37,647 nt of DNA from Hyphomicrobiales bacterium (GTDB lineage Bacteria > Pseudomonadota > Alphaproteobacteria > Rhizobiales > Xanthobacteraceae): assembly GCA_023269635.1 (NCBI GenBank), contig JAHFPN010000010.1, positions 1-37,647 on the forward strand, given 5' to 3'. Shown here piece by piece: positions 9,924 through 19,176 of this stretch (its first letter is position 1; every line of letters starts with the position of its first letter). The notes under the pieces were generated by a model. The model was not told the origin of the DNA. It saw nothing but the letters and a program-made list of their open reading frames with translations, and made no database searches. Position numbers and translations under genes: made by a program.

Positions 9924-10981
9924 CCGCCCGCGCTTTCCTTGGGCCGCGTGCCTGCGCCGTCGAGCGGCCAGCGGGCGCGCGGGCTGGCATCGAAAGCGTC
10001 GGTCAGGCCGCGGGCAAGGCGTTCGGCGCCGGCCCAGGCGATCATGGCGCCGTTGTCGGTGCAGAGTTCCGGCGGCGGCAACACCAGCGGAATTCCGATT
10101 TCCGTGGACAATAGCTGCAGCGCGCCGCGGATCGCGCGATTGACCGCAACGCCGCCGGCGATCACCAACGCGTTCGGCGCGCGCTTGGCGGCGCGCATGG
10201 CGGAAAGCGCGGTTCGCACGCGGTCGAGCACCACGTCGATGATCGCGGCCTGGAAGCTCGCGCACAGGTCGGCCACGTCCTCGTTCGACAGTGGGGCGAT
10301 GCGCTCGGCCTCGAGCCGGACGGCGGTCTTGAGGCCGGAGAGCGAAAAATCGGGCTCCGGCCGGCCGAGCATCGGCCGCGGGAGCGCGAAGCGCTTCGGG
10401 TTTCCCTTCTTGGCCATGGACTCGACCTCCGGCCCGCCCGGATAGGGCAGGCGGAGCATCTTGGCGGTCTTGTCGAAGGCCTCGCCGATGGCGTCGTCCG
10501 CCGTGCTGCCGATCACGCGGTAGCTGCCGACGTCCTCGACCGCGACCAGCTGGGTATGCCCGCCGGAAACGAGCAGCAGGAGAAACGGAAACGCGAGGCC
10601 ATGGGTGAGGCGGGCGGTGAGCGCATGCGCCTCGAGGTGATTTACCGCAATCAAGGGCTTGCCGGCGCCGAGCGCGATCGCCTTCGCGGTGGTCAGACCC
10701 ACGATCAGCCCGCCGATCAGGCCCGGACCGGCGGCGGCGGCGATGCCGTCGAGATCGGAGAACATGAGCCCCGGCTCGGCCATCGCCTTTTTGATGATGA
10801 GGTCGAGCTGCTCCACGTGGGCGCGGGCGGCGATTTCCGGCACCACGCCGCCGAACGGCCGGTGCTCGTCGAGCTGGGAGAGCACGATATTGGAGCGGAT
10901 CTCGCCGCGGCCTTCGGCATCGCGAGAGACCACGGCCGCCGCGGTCTCGTCGCAGGTGGTCTCGATCCCGAGCACGAGCAT
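9920..10981 (-). CDS. tsaD: tRNA N6-threonylcarbamoyladenosine transferase TsaD
   Basis: Transfers the threonylcarbamoyl group to A37 of ANN-decoding tRNAs, together with TsaB and TsaE (not in this window). The product has 353 residues. ASKHA-fold signatures are [13 protein letters not shown] near the start, [14 protein letters not shown], the metal-binding [11 protein letters not shown] (two His), [27 protein letters not shown] and [13 protein letters not shown]. The start at 10981 gives [13 protein letters not shown], the usual N-terminus; the longer open frame upstream crosses into the divergent hemC gene. It is first in a coupled tsaD - gpsA - EVE string, divergent from hemC across about 115 bases. 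Confidence 0.97.
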   Translation of the reverse strand: MLVLGIETTCDETAAAVVSRDAEGRGEIRSNIVLSQLDEHRPFGGVVPEIAARAHVEQLDLIIKKAMAEPGLMFSDLDGIAAAAGPGLIGGLIVGLTTAKAIALGAGKPLIAVNHLEAHALTARLTHGLAFPFLLLLVSGGHTQLVAVEDVGSYRVIGSTADDAIGEAFDKTAKMLRLPYPGGPEVESMAKKGNPKRFALPRPMLGRPEPDFSLSGLKTAVRLEAERIAPLSNEDVADLCASFQAAIIDVVLDRVRTALSAMRAAKRAPNALVIAGGVAVNRAIRGALQLLSTEIGIPLVLPPPELCTDNGAMIAWAGAERLARGLTDAFDASPRARWPLDGAGTRPKESAGG

Positions 10982-11096
10982 GGCCTGGAAGCTCTCGCCT
11001 TGAGCGGCGGCGTTTCCGTTGCTCGCGCCGCCGCGTATGATCGTTCTCGCGCCCGCGCGTTTCGCGTGCGCTTGTCGCCTAGCACCGCTCCGCAGC

Positions 11097-12032
11097 ATGA
11101 CGCAATCCTCAAGGACCTTTCGCATCGGTACCCGCGGCAGCCCGCTCGCGCTGGTGCAGACCGAGACGGTGCGGGCGAAGCTCGCGGCCGCGCATGGGTG
11201 GCCTCCGGAAGCGTTCGAGATCGTGGTGGTGAAGACGAGCGGCGACCGGGTGCACGACCGGCCGCTCGCCGATCTCGGCGGCAAGGGGCTGTTCACGAAG
11301 GAAATCGAGGAAGCGCTGCTCGCCGGCCGGATCGACCTTGCGGTGCATTCGGCCAAGGACGTGCCGACGTTTCTCCCCAAGGGCTTGACGCTCGCCGCGT
11401 TCCCGTTCCGCGCCGATCCGCGCGACGCGTTCGTGAGCGCACGCGCTGGTTCGCTGGCGGCGCTGCCGCGCGGGGCCGTGGTCGGTACCGCCTCGATCCG
11501 GCGCGAGGCGTTGATCCGCCGACTGCGGCCGGACCTCAAGATGACGCTCCTGCGCGGCAACGTGGCGACGCGCCTCGAGAAGGCGGAGAGCGGCGCGGTG
11601 GATGCCACCGTCATCGCGCTCGCGGGTCTCGAGCGGCTCGGGCTCGCGGCGCGCGCGACCGCGGTGCTCGATCTCGCGGAATTTCCGCCCGCGGTGGCGC
11701 AGGGCGCGATCGCGATCGAAATCCGCGCCAACGATGCCAAGGCGGAGAAGCTCGTTGCCGCCATCGACGATATGAGAGTCGCAACTGCGCTCAAGGCCGA
11801 GCGCGCGTTCCTCGCCGAGCTCGACGGCTCGTGCCGCGCCCCGATCGCGGGACATGCCGAGGTCGTGGGCGGGCGGATCGAGTTCTACGGCCTGGTCATC
11901 GCGCCGGACGGCACCGGGGCCGCCGAAACGCGGCGCGCAGGCGCGGTCGCCGATGCCGCGGCGCTCGGCGCCGATGCCGGGCGCGAGCTCAGGGCGCGCG
12001 CGCCGAAGGCCGCGCTGCTCAACCCGGTTTGA
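11097..12032 (+). CDS. hemC: Hydroxymethylbilane synthase (porphobilinogen deaminase)
   Basis: Condenses four porphobilinogens into hydroxymethylbilane in haem synthesis. The product has 311 residues, the family norm. Visible features are [14 protein letters not shown] (about residues 10-23), the KTSGDR loop, LPTFLPKG-like [14 protein letters not shown], and [18 protein letters not shown]. The dipyrromethane-cofactor cysteine is Cys246 in [15 protein letters not shown]. The start is the ATG at 11097 ([14 protein letters not shown]); an in-frame ATG at 11019 would add 26 residues without homology. It opens a plus-strand operon hemC - hemD - Mic60-like - hemY, with hemD 3 bases downstream. Confidence 0.97.
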   Translation: MTQSSRTFRIGTRGSPLALVQTETVRAKLAAAHGWPPEAFEIVVVKTSGDRVHDRPLADLGGKGLFTKEIEEALLAGRIDLAVHSAKDVPTFLPKGLTLAAFPFRADPRDAFVSARAGSLAALPRGAVVGTASIRREALIRRLRPDLKMTLLRGNVATRLEKAESGAVDATVIALAGLERLGLAARATAVLDLAEFPPAVAQGAIAIEIRANDAKAEKLVAAIDDMRVATALKAERAFLAELDGSCRAPIAGHAEVVGGRIEFYGLVIAPDGTGAAETRRAGAVADAAALGADAGRELRARAPKAALLNPV

Positions 12033-12035
12033 ACC

Positions 12036-12740
12036 ATGCGCATCCTCGTCACCCGACCCGAGCGCGACGCGGCAAGGACCGCGGAAAAGCTCGTGGCGCT
12101 CGGCCATCAGGTGATGATCGATCCGGTGCTCACGATCGAGCCGGTCGCGTTCGAGCCGCCGGCGGGAACCTTCGACGCGATCGCGGTCACCAGCGCGAGC
12201 GCGCTGCGCATGATCGAGCGCGATTCGCGTCTCTGGTCGTTTCGCGCGCTGCCGCTGTTCGCGGTCGGCGCGCATACCGCCGCCGCCGCGCGCGCCACCG
12301 GATTTGAGACCGTATTGGTCGCCGAGGGCGACGCCGATGCGCTCGCGCGCCTGATCGCGAGCAAGCTGATGCCGGGGGCGCGCGTCCTGCACATCGCGGC
12401 CGAGGAGCGGGCGCGCGATCTGGCGGCGCTGATGGAACCGTCCAAGATCATGGTCGAGACGCTCGTGGTCTATCGCGCGCGACCGGCGCGCGAGCTCTCC
12501 GCGGCCACTTTGCGTGCGCTCGAGGAGGGGACGCTCGACGCGGTGCTGCACTATTCGCCGCGGAGCGCCGCGAACTTCGTGGCGCTCGCCGACAAGGCCG
12601 GCCGCGGGGCCGCACTCCGGCGGCTGCATCACTATTGCCTGTCGGTGGCGGTGGCGGCGCCGCTCGAGGCCGCCGGCGCAAACACGGAGACCGCGGCTTC
12701 GCCCGACGAGGCGGCGCTGTTGTCGCTGTTGGCGCCTTAA
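12036..12740 (+). CDS. hemD: Uroporphyrinogen-III synthase
   Basis: Cyclises hydroxymethylbilane and inverts ring D to give uroporphyrinogen III. The product has 234 residues, typical for HemD, a poorly conserved two-lobed alpha/beta fold. Recognisable parts are MRILVTRPERDAARTAEKL at the start, FDAIAVTSASALRMI, LPLFAVGAHTAAAARATGF, and the second-lobe stretch LDAVLHYSPRSAANFVAL. Its ATG lies 3 bases after the hemC stop. Position and length support the call as much as sequence does. Confidence 0.93.
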   Translation: MRILVTRPERDAARTAEKLVALGHQVMIDPVLTIEPVAFEPPAGTFDAIAVTSASALRMIERDSRLWSFRALPLFAVGAHTAAAARATGFETVLVAEGDADALARLIASKLMPGARVLHIAAEERARDLAALMEPSKIMVETLVVYRARPARELSAATLRALEEGTLDAVLHYSPRSAANFVALADKAGRGAALRRLHHYCLSVAVAAPLEAAGANTETAASPDEAALLSLLAP

Positions 12741-12798
12741 GACGGTTGCGGGAATCGCGCGGCCGTTCTATCCCCCACCCGACACGGACGAGCGAGCC

Positions 12799-13962
12799 AT
12801 GGCGGGCGACGACGACGAGACTGCTTCCGCGCCGAAAGGCCGGCGGCGACGCAAGCCGCCCGTGATCGAGCTTGCAGCGACCGAAATTCCGGCCGCGACG
12901 CCGCGCGCGAAATCTGGTGCGCCGAACGCCGCATCCGACCCGGCCGTGGGCGCGCCGACCGGAGACGGCGAGGAACGCACGCTCGAATGGCGCGCGCTGC
13001 TGCGCTTTGCGCCGGCCGCGATCGCGGCGGCGGCGATCGTGGGCGCGGTGGTCGCGATCCTGGTCGTGTTCCTGTTCGACCGCGGCAGCGATCCGCGGCT
13101 GGCGAAGCTCGTGAGCGACGTGGCGGCGCTGAACCAGCGGCTGGACGCGCTCGGTAAGCCGGACGGCGCGGATCCCACGGTGGCCCTCGCGTTGGCCGAC
13201 AAGATCGAGCGGCTCGCCGCGACCGTTCAGGAAGCCGAAAGGCGGCTCAGCGCGGTCGAGAGCCGGCCCTTGCCGCAAGCGCTTGACTTGTCGCCGGTCA
13301 ACGCCAGGCTTGGCCGGCTCGAAGCGGGTATCGCCGAGCGACCAGCGATCGAGGCGGCCGCGCTCGAATCGCTGAGCAAGCGCCTTGCCATGCTTGAAGA
13401 GCGTATGGTTGCGCTCGCGACCAGTGCGCGCGCCAGCGTGGCGCCGGCGCTCGCCGCCGAGGTGGTGGCGCTCGGGGCGCTGCGCGATGTGCTCAACAGC
13501 GGCGCGCCGTTCGCGACCGAGCTCGCGGCGGTGCGTGCGCTTCTGGCTGAGCGGGCGGTGAAGCTGCAGCCGCTCGAGCGGGCCGCGACGACCGGGTTGC
13601 CGACCACCGCGCAGCTTGCGCGCCGGTTCGCGGAGCTGGCACCGGTGATCGCGCGCGAGCCGGATGCGGAGGGCGGCTATCTCTCGCGGCTGGTGACCAG
13701 CGCCTCGCGCCTGGTGGAGTTGCGGCCGGTGGGCGAGATCAAGGGCGAGACCGCGGCTGCGGTGGTGGCGCGCATCGAGATGCGGCTCCGGCACGATGAT
13801 CTTGCGGTCGCGCTTGCCGAGGCCGACCGGCTCCCGGCGCCCGCCAAGACGACCGCCGCCGAATGGATCGCCGCGGCGCGCGCCAAGCGCAACGCCGATG
13901 TTGCCCTGAAAGAGCTGATCGCCGCCGCGCTCTTGGCGCTCGGCAGCGAGCGCAAGCCATGA
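12799..13962 (+). CDS. Mic60/mitofilin-like membrane protein (COG4223) of the haem operon
   Basis: A 387-residue protein. It has a basic, disordered N-terminus (residues 1-70, with GRRRRKPP), one transmembrane helix at about 74-94 (IAAAAIVGAVVAILVVFLF), then long heptad-rich helices to about residue 240. The C-terminal helical domain resembles the mitofilin signature (LVELRPVGEIKGETAAAVVAR). This gene slot between hemD and hemY in alphaproteobacteria is known to encode the bacterial relative of mitochondrial Mic60, which shapes inner-membrane folds. That function is transferred from the family. The start at 12799 is the first ATG after the hemD stop. Its stop overlaps the hemY start (ATGA), indicating translational coupling. 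Confidence 0.85.
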   Translation: MAGDDDETASAPKGRRRRKPPVIELAATEIPAATPRAKSGAPNAASDPAVGAPTGDGEERTLEWRALLRFAPAAIAAAAIVGAVVAILVVFLFDRGSDPRLAKLVSDVAALNQRLDALGKPDGADPTVALALADKIERLAATVQEAERRLSAVESRPLPQALDLSPVNARLGRLEAGIAERPAIEAAALESLSKRLAMLEERMVALATSARASVAPALAAEVVALGALRDVLNSGAPFATELAAVRALLAERAVKLQPLERAATTGLPTTAQLARRFAELAPVIAREPDAEGGYLSRLVTSASRLVELRPVGEIKGETAAAVVARIEMRLRHDDLAVALAEADRLPAPAKTTAAEWIAAARAKRNADVALKELIAAALLALGSERKP

Positions 13963-15494
13963 TCCGCATCGTCGTTTTTCTGGCGCTGCTCGCGGTGCTC
14001 GCGTTCGGCGCGGCCTGGATCGCCGAGCGCCCGGGCGAAGTCGCCATCACCTGGCAGGGCTGGCGGCTCGAGACCTCGGTGATCGTGGCGGCGGCGGCGC
14101 TGGTCGTTGTCGTCGTGCTCGCGATCCTGTTCTGGTCGCTCGTGCGCCTGGTGGTGCGCTCGCCGGATCTGATCGCGCTTTTCATGCGGGAGCGTCGGCG
14201 TGCGCGCGGCTGGCGGGCGATCACCAGCGGCCTGATCGCGATCGGCACCGGCAATGCGGCGATCGCGAGCCGTGCCGCGGCGGAAGCGCGCAAGCTCGCG
14301 GGCGACGAGCTGTTGACGTTGCTGTTGGCGGCGCAGGCGGCGCAGCTCGAGGGCCTAAGCGAGCGCGCCGAGGGCGAGTTCCGCGCGATGCTGGGCACGC
14401 CGGAGACGCGGCTGCTCGGGATGCGCGGGCTCTATATCGAGGCGCGGCGCAAGAACGACACCGGCGCTGCGCGCTCGCTCGCCGAGGAGGCGGCGCGCGC
14501 CGACCCGGCGCTCCCGTGGGCGAGCGAGGCGCTGGTCGAGTTCCAGTGCCTCGCCGGCAACTGGTCGGGCGCGCTCGAAACCGTCGAGCGGGCCGGCCGC
14601 GCGGGCGCGATCGCGCGCGCGGCATTGCGCCGCCGCCGGGCCGTGCTGCTGACCGCCCAGGCGATGACAGTGGAAGACAAGGATCCGCCCACAGCGCGCG
14701 AATATGCGGTGGAAGCCGCCGGCCTCGCGCCCGATCTCGTGCCGGCGGCGGCGCTCGCCGGCCGGCTGCTCGGCGCCGACGGCAAGCTGCGGCGTGCCGC
14801 GCGCTACGTGGAGGGCGCGTGGAAGACCAGCCCGCATCCGGACCTTGCCGAGGTCTATGGCGATCTTCGGCCCGGCGATTCCGCGCGCGACCGGCTGAAG
14901 CGCGTGCGAAAGCTCGCGGCCAAGGCGCCGGGGAGTCTCGAGTCCGCGCTCGCGGTGGCGCGCGCCGCGCTGGAGGCGAGCGACTTCGCCCAGGCGCGCA
15001 AGGCGCTCACGCCGCATCTCGACGATCCGACCCAGCGCGTTTGTCTCCTGATGGCGGAGATCGAGGCGAGCGAGCACGGCGACCACGGCAAGGCGCGCGA
15101 ATGGTCGTCGCGCGCGCTGCGCGCCAAGCGCGACGCGGCTTGGGTCGCGGACGGGTTCGTGTCCGAGCGCTGGCTGCCGGCTTCGCCCGCGACCGGGCGC
15201 CTTGATGCATTCGTGTGGGCGGTGCCGCCCACGGCGCAACCGGGGCCGGTGCTCGAGCAGCCGCGCCAGGCGCCGATCGCGATCGCGCCGGCGGCGGAGG
15301 CGCGCGCCTCGAGCGCAGGCGCGGAGGAGGCGGCAACCCGGCGCATCGCGGCTCCGGCGCGGCCGCGAACGGCGCCCGGCGTCGAGCCGGTGGTGGCGGA
15401 GCCGCCGTTGCCGGACGATCCCGGGCCGGAGCCCACGCCTGAGCCGCGCAAGCGCTTCAGCCTGTTCGATTGGCTCGCGCGACCGAGCGCTTGA
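13959..15494 (+). CDS. hemY: Haem biosynthesis-associated TPR membrane protein HemY
   Basis: A 511-residue inner-membrane protein of the proteobacterial HemY_N / TPR type, not the protoporphyrinogen oxidase of the same name. Two transmembrane helices (about residues 3-20 and 40-62) flank the short periplasmic AERPGEVAITWQGWRLETS stretch. Residues 90-400 are Ala/Arg-rich helical repeats of TPR type. The last 90 residues are Pro/Ala-rich and probably disordered, ending KRFSLFDWLARPSA. Its exact role in haem synthesis is not settled. It overlaps the preceding gene by 4 bases. A tRNA-Thr gene starts 46 bases after the stop. Confidence 0.92.
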   Translation: MIRIVVFLALLAVLAFGAAWIAERPGEVAITWQGWRLETSVIVAAAALVVVVVLAILFWSLVRLVVRSPDLIALFMRERRRARGWRAITSGLIAIGTGNAAIASRAAAEARKLAGDELLTLLLAAQAAQLEGLSERAEGEFRAMLGTPETRLLGMRGLYIEARRKNDTGAARSLAEEAARADPALPWASEALVEFQCLAGNWSGALETVERAGRAGAIARAALRRRRAVLLTAQAMTVEDKDPPTAREYAVEAAGLAPDLVPAAALAGRLLGADGKLRRAARYVEGAWKTSPHPDLAEVYGDLRPGDSARDRLKRVRKLAAKAPGSLESALAVARAALEASDFAQARKALTPHLDDPTQRVCLLMAEIEASEHGDHGKAREWSSRALRAKRDAAWVADGFVSERWLPASPATGRLDAFVWAVPPTAQPGPVLEQPRQAPIAIAPAAEARASSAGAEEAATRRIAAPARPRTAPGVEPVVAEPPLPDDPGPEPTPEPRKRFSLFDWLARPSA

Positions 15495-15519
15495 AAAACG
15501 TGAAGCGCCCCGCTACCAA
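15491..15519 (+). promoter_or_regulatory. Possible tRNA-Thr promoter
   Basis: TTGAAA (15491-15496) and TACCAA (15514-15519) are separated by 17 bases and lie 21 bases before the tRNA. The -35 overlaps the hemY stop codon. The -10 is a poor match, so this is tentative. Confidence 0.35.
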
Positions 15520-15540
15520 CGTCGCATTCGCTCCAAGAAC

Positions 15541-15616
15541 GCCGCAATAGCTCAGCCGGTAGAGCACCGCATTCGTAATGCGGGGGTCGGGGGTTCGAAT
15601 CCCTCTTGCGGCACCA
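15541..15616 (+). tRNA. tRNA-Thr(CGT)
   Basis: A complete 76-base cloverleaf with CCA encoded. The acceptor stem is GCCGCAA / TTGCGGC. The D arm contains AGCTCAGCCGGTAGAGC. The anticodon loop TTCGTAA gives anticodon CGT (reads ACG). The T loop is GGTTCGAATCC. It stands alone after hemY. The DUF3237 gene on the other strand ends only 5 bases past the CCA. Confidence 0.97.
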
Positions 15617-15621
15617 TGGCT

Positions 15622-16113
15622 TTAGAGAATCTCGAACACCTGATAAATCGGCCCGCTCGGCAACCGGTGCCCGATACCGATGCCGATCAGGCGGTTGAGC
15701 CAGCCGTATTTGTCGGACGACGTCTCGAACAACGGGGCGATGCGTAAGTAATACTCGGACGCGCTCATGACTTCGCCGCGCGCGATGCGTTCCATCACCG
15801 CGGGCGGGCCGTGCCGCATGCCGCGGTAGGTCATGCCGATCAGATGCCCGTCGTCGGTCTCCATCACTGTGCGCACGTCGAGCGCCATGGTTCCGTCCGT
15901 GCGCAGCGACTGCCAGTCGCTGCCGCCGGAATGCAGCTTTCCGCGCAGCCGCTCGCCCTCGAAGCGGCCGCCCAGGATGATTCCCACGCGCCGATCGCCA
16001 TCGGGCGTGTTGCCGATCATGCTGGCCGGCTGCACCTGAAGATCGAAAATGAACAACGGCCGCGCGTGCAACTCGGTCATTTCCCGAGGCAGAATGGAGG
16101 CGAGAGTGTTCAT
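15622..16113 (-). CDS. DUF3237 family protein
   Basis: A 163-residue cytoplasmic protein of the DUF3237 family. Evidence is the opening LHARPLFIFDLQVQPASMIG, then GDRRVGIILGGRFEGERLRG, the stretch DWQSLRTDGTMALDVRTVM, and a C-terminal YYLRIAPLFET...GIGIGHRLPSG. The predicted fold is a small beta-barrel; no reaction is established. Genes of this family often sit among catabolic oxidoreductases, as here. It is divergent from the monooxygenase-like gene at 16205 across 91 bases, so one regulatory region may serve both. Its 3' end abuts tRNA-Thr. Confidence 0.85.
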   Translation of the reverse strand: MNTLASILPREMTELHARPLFIFDLQVQPASMIGNTPDGDRRVGIILGGRFEGERLRGKLHSGGSDWQSLRTDGTMALDVRTVMETDDGHLIGMTYRGMRHGPPAVMERIARGEVMSASEYYLRIAPLFETSSDKYGWLNRLIGIGIGHRLPSGPIYQVFEIL

Positions 16114-16204
16114 GATTTCGTCCCCGTGTCAGCATGTCCGCCCAGTCAGGGGCGTCGGCGAGATTGCTTGACGAGCCGATTCGGATAACGTCTGCATCGA
16201 ACCG

Positions 16205-17518
16205 ATGACCGCCAACGTTCTCCCGCCAATCCGGAGCGACCGTACCGGAAGCGCTGCCGCCGGGCAAAAGTCCAAGCCGGCGCCGATTCCGCCGCCCGAG
16301 CCGGGGCTCACGCCGAAAGAGATCATCGCGCGCGCGACCGTGTTCGTGCCGCGCTTGCGCGCGGAGCAGGACGCGAGCGACGCGCGCGGCACTTACTCCG
16401 AAGATTTGCACCGCGAATTCGTCAAGGCGGGCTTCTATCGCATCGCTCAGCCGCGGCTGTTCGGCGGCTACGAGTTCGATCTCATCACCTTCTATCGAGT
16501 GATGCTCGAGATCGCGCGCGGGCACCCGGGCGTCGGCTGGTGCCTGGCGCTCGCCGCCTCGCACGCGTTCGAGATCGCCTCGCACTGGCCGGAGCAGGGA
16601 CAGATCGAGCTGTTCGGCAAGGACGGCCATTTCATCGCGCCGCATCGCGCCCCGCCGCTCGGCACGCTGACCCCGGTCGAGGGCGGCTATTTGATGAACG
16701 GCACCTGGGACTATTGCTCGGGCATTCCCTACGCCACGCACTTCATCGGCGGCGCCTTCATCAAGCGCGACAACCAACCGCCGGTGGTCGGCCACGGCGT
16801 GGTGCCGCGCGAGCACGTCACCGTGCTCGACGACTGGGGCGGCGACAAGACGCTCGGCATGCGCGCGAGCGGCTCGAACTCGGTCCGGGTCGAGAACGTG
16901 TTCGTGCCCGAGCAGCACGTCGGCTATCTGTCGGCGGGCCTTGCCAGCACGCCGGAGAGCATGCAGGACGGAACCGCCGGCACGCGGCTGCACGGCAACC
17001 CGATGTATCTCGGCCGGCTCGCCGGCCCGTTCCACGCGACGCTGGTGATGCCGGTGGTCGGCGCCGCGCGCGCCGCGCTCGACGAGTACGAAGAGATCAT
17101 CAGGACGCGGAAGACGCTGTCGCTGCCGCAAATCCCGCGCTTCGAGCACGCCGATTTCCAGCGCCCGTTCGGCGAGGCGCTGACGCTCACCGACGCCGCG
17201 GAAGCGCTGATGCTCAAGGGCTGCGAGATCTATCACGACTATTGCCGGCGCTGGGCCGAGGACGGCACGCCGATCGGGCTCGAGGAGAACATGCGGCTCT
17301 GGGGCATGATCCAGCACGCCGGCCGCATGGCGTGCGAGGCGGTGGAGCTGCTCTTCCACACCGCCGGCTCGGCGCCGGCGCGCAAGGGCCACAAGCTGCA
17401 GCGCTACTTCAACGACGTCGCCATGTATCGCGGGCACTCCTCGTCGCAATTTCAGGCGTTCGGGGCGGGACTGGCGCGGCTGCACTTCGGCCTGCCGTGG
17501 GGGATGTATGGACTCTGA
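16205..17518 (+). CDS. Acyl-CoA dehydrogenase-fold flavoprotein, probably a group D monooxygenase (HsaA/HpaB-like)
   Basis: A 437-residue protein with the acyl-CoA dehydrogenase fold: helical N-terminal domain (about 45-160), a beta domain with [21 protein letters not shown] (about 165-190) and [20 protein letters not shown] (about 220-240), and a C-terminal four-helix domain. The [18 protein letters not shown] region, the terminal [19 protein letters not shown] and the lack of an obvious acyl-CoA catalytic Glu fit the flavin-dependent hydroxylases (HsaA, HpaB, DszC relatives) better than true dehydrogenases. These need a separate flavin reductase, which is not in the window. The substrate is unknown. 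The next gene starts inside its last codons (overlap 11 bases), so the two are probably co-translated. Confidence 0.85.
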   Translation: MTANVLPPIRSDRTGSAAAGQKSKPAPIPPPEPGLTPKEIIARATVFVPRLRAEQDASDARGTYSEDLHREFVKAGFYRIAQPRLFGGYEFDLITFYRVMLEIARGHPGVGWCLALAASHAFEIASHWPEQGQIELFGKDGHFIAPHRAPPLGTLTPVEGGYLMNGTWDYCSGIPYATHFIGGAFIKRDNQPPVVGHGVVPREHVTVLDDWGGDKTLGMRASGSNSVRVENVFVPEQHVGYLSAGLASTPESMQDGTAGTRLHGNPMYLGRLAGPFHATLVMPVVGAARAALDEYEEIIRTRKTLSLPQIPRFEHADFQRPFGEALTLTDAAEALMLKGCEIYHDYCRRWAEDGTPIGLEENMRLWGMIQHAGRMACEAVELLFHTAGSAPARKGHKLQRYFNDVAMYRGHSSSQFQAFGAGLARLHFGLPWGMYGL

Positions 17519-19172
17519 GGCGACAAGCGATCCAGCCATCGAGCCCCTCGGCGAATACGATTATGTCATCGTCGGCGCGGGCTCGGCCGGCTGCGTGCTC
17601 GCCAATCGCCTGAGCGCCGATCCGTCGGTCAAGGTCCTGCTGCTCGAAGCCGGCGGCCGCGACGATTATTTCTGGATCCACGTGCCGCTCGGGCTGACCT
17701 ATCTCCTCGGCAACAAGCGCGTCGACTGGTGCTTCCAGAGCGAGCCGGAACCGTTTCTCAACGGCCGTCGTATCAACGTGCCGCGCGGCCGCGTGCTCGG
17801 CGGCAGCTCCTCGATCAACGCCATGTGCTACATCCGCGGCCATGCCCGCGACTACGACGTCTGGCGCCAGCTCGGCAATGTCGGTTGGGCCTGGGACGAT
17901 GTGCTGACCTATTTCAAACGGATCGAGAAATACCCGCGCAACGATGCAGCACACGGAACGGATGGGGAGCTTTACGTCTCCGACACGCGGGTGCGCTGGG
18001 AAATCATCGAGGCGTTTCGCAAGGCGGTGATCGAATACGGCATCCGCGCGACCGACGACTTCAACCGCGGCGACAACGAAGGCTGCGGCTATTTCCAGGG
18101 CACGATCCGGAACGGCTCGCGCTGGTCCGCGGCGCGGGCGTTTCTGCACCCGGTGCTGCGGCGTCCGAATCTGCGCGTGCTGACGAATGCACAAGTCAAG
18201 GGCCTGCGTTTCGAAGGCAAGCGTGCGGTCGGCGTAGAATTCTGGCACGGGGAGCGTTTGAGCTATGCGGCCGCGCGCGGCGAGGTGATCCTCGCTGCCG
18301 GCGCCATCGGGACACCGCAAATCCTGCAACTCGCGGGTATCGGGCCTGCCGCGCTTCTGCGCGAGCACGGGATCGCGGTGCGGCACGAGCTGCCGGGTGT
18401 CGGCCAGAATTTGCAAGATCACTGGCAGATTCGGGCGCTCTATAAGGTGAAGAACACCGTCACTCTCAACGAGTGGGTGACCAACCCGCTGCGGCGCTAC
18501 GGCATGGGGCTCTATTATCTACTCACCAAGCGGGGCCAGATGGCCGCGCCGCCGCCGCAATTCGCGGTGTTCACGCGCAGCGATTCGTCGCAGGACACGC
18601 CGAATCTCGAGTACCACATCTCGCCGGCGAGCTCGGAGCGCGTCGGCGGTCCGCTGTCGCCGTTTCCCGGCTTCACCTGTGGCATCGCGGTGCTGCGGCC
18701 GGCGAGCCTTGGGCGGCTCTGGATCAAGAGCGACGATCCGCGCGCACATCCGGCAATCCTGCACAATTTTCTCGCGACGCCCGAGGCCGAGCGCGTGGCG
18801 GTGGACGCGATCCGGCTCACGCGCAAGATCGTGGCCGGCCGCGCACTCGCGCGCTTCGAGCCGGAGGAATTCTTGCCCGGCGCCAAGTGCCGGTCCGACG
18901 ACGAAATCCTCAGCTACGCGCGCGCGACCGTCTCGACCGTCTTCCACCCGGTCGGCACCTGCAAGATGGGGCCGGACTCGATGGCGGTGGTGGACGAGCG
19001 GCTCTGCGTGCGCGGGCTTCAGGGCTTGCGGGTGGTCGACGCCTCGATCATGCCGGTGATCTGCTCGGGCAACACCAACGCCGCCACCATGATGATCGCC
19101 GAGAAGGGCGCCGAGATGATCCGCGCCGATCGCGCCGCGGGCGAGCGCGCGGTGACCGCGAAGGTCGCTTGA
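17508..19172 (+). CDS. GMC family FAD-dependent oxidoreductase (choline dehydrogenase-like)
   Basis: A 554-residue enzyme of the glucose-methanol-choline family that would oxidise an alcohol to an aldehyde or ketone. The FAD motif [19 protein letters not shown] lies at about residues 18-36, followed by LLLEAGG. GMC signature 1 appears as [20 protein letters not shown] (about 91-110) and signature 2 as [17 protein letters not shown]. The C-terminal catalytic region has [10 protein letters not shown] (His) and [19 protein letters not shown]. No signal peptide is visible. The ATG at 17508 is preceded by GGGGG and overlaps the upstream monooxygenase gene, so both may act in one pathway. The substrate cannot be read from sequence. 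Confidence 0.93.
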   Translation: MDSEATSDPAIEPLGEYDYVIVGAGSAGCVLANRLSADPSVKVLLLEAGGRDDYFWIHVPLGLTYLLGNKRVDWCFQSEPEPFLNGRRINVPRGRVLGGSSSINAMCYIRGHARDYDVWRQLGNVGWAWDDVLTYFKRIEKYPRNDAAHGTDGELYVSDTRVRWEIIEAFRKAVIEYGIRATDDFNRGDNEGCGYFQGTIRNGSRWSAARAFLHPVLRRPNLRVLTNAQVKGLRFEGKRAVGVEFWHGERLSYAAARGEVILAAGAIGTPQILQLAGIGPAALLREHGIAVRHELPGVGQNLQDHWQIRALYKVKNTVTLNEWVTNPLRRYGMGLYYLLTKRGQMAAPPPQFAVFTRSDSSQDTPNLEYHISPASSERVGGPLSPFPGFTCGIAVLRPASLGRLWIKSDDPRAHPAILHNFLATPEAERVAVDAIRLTRKIVAGRALARFEPEEFLPGAKCRSDDEILSYARATVSTVFHPVGTCKMGPDSMAVVDERLCVRGLQGLRVVDASIMPVICSGNTNAATMMIAEKGAEMIRADRAAGERAVTAKVA

Positions 19173-19176
19173 GCGC

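Noticed and set aside
14855-17539. 894-codon minus-strand open frame across hemY, tRNA-Thr and the monooxygenase
   Set aside because: Runs through a tRNA and three well-supported genes in other frames; only an absence of stops.
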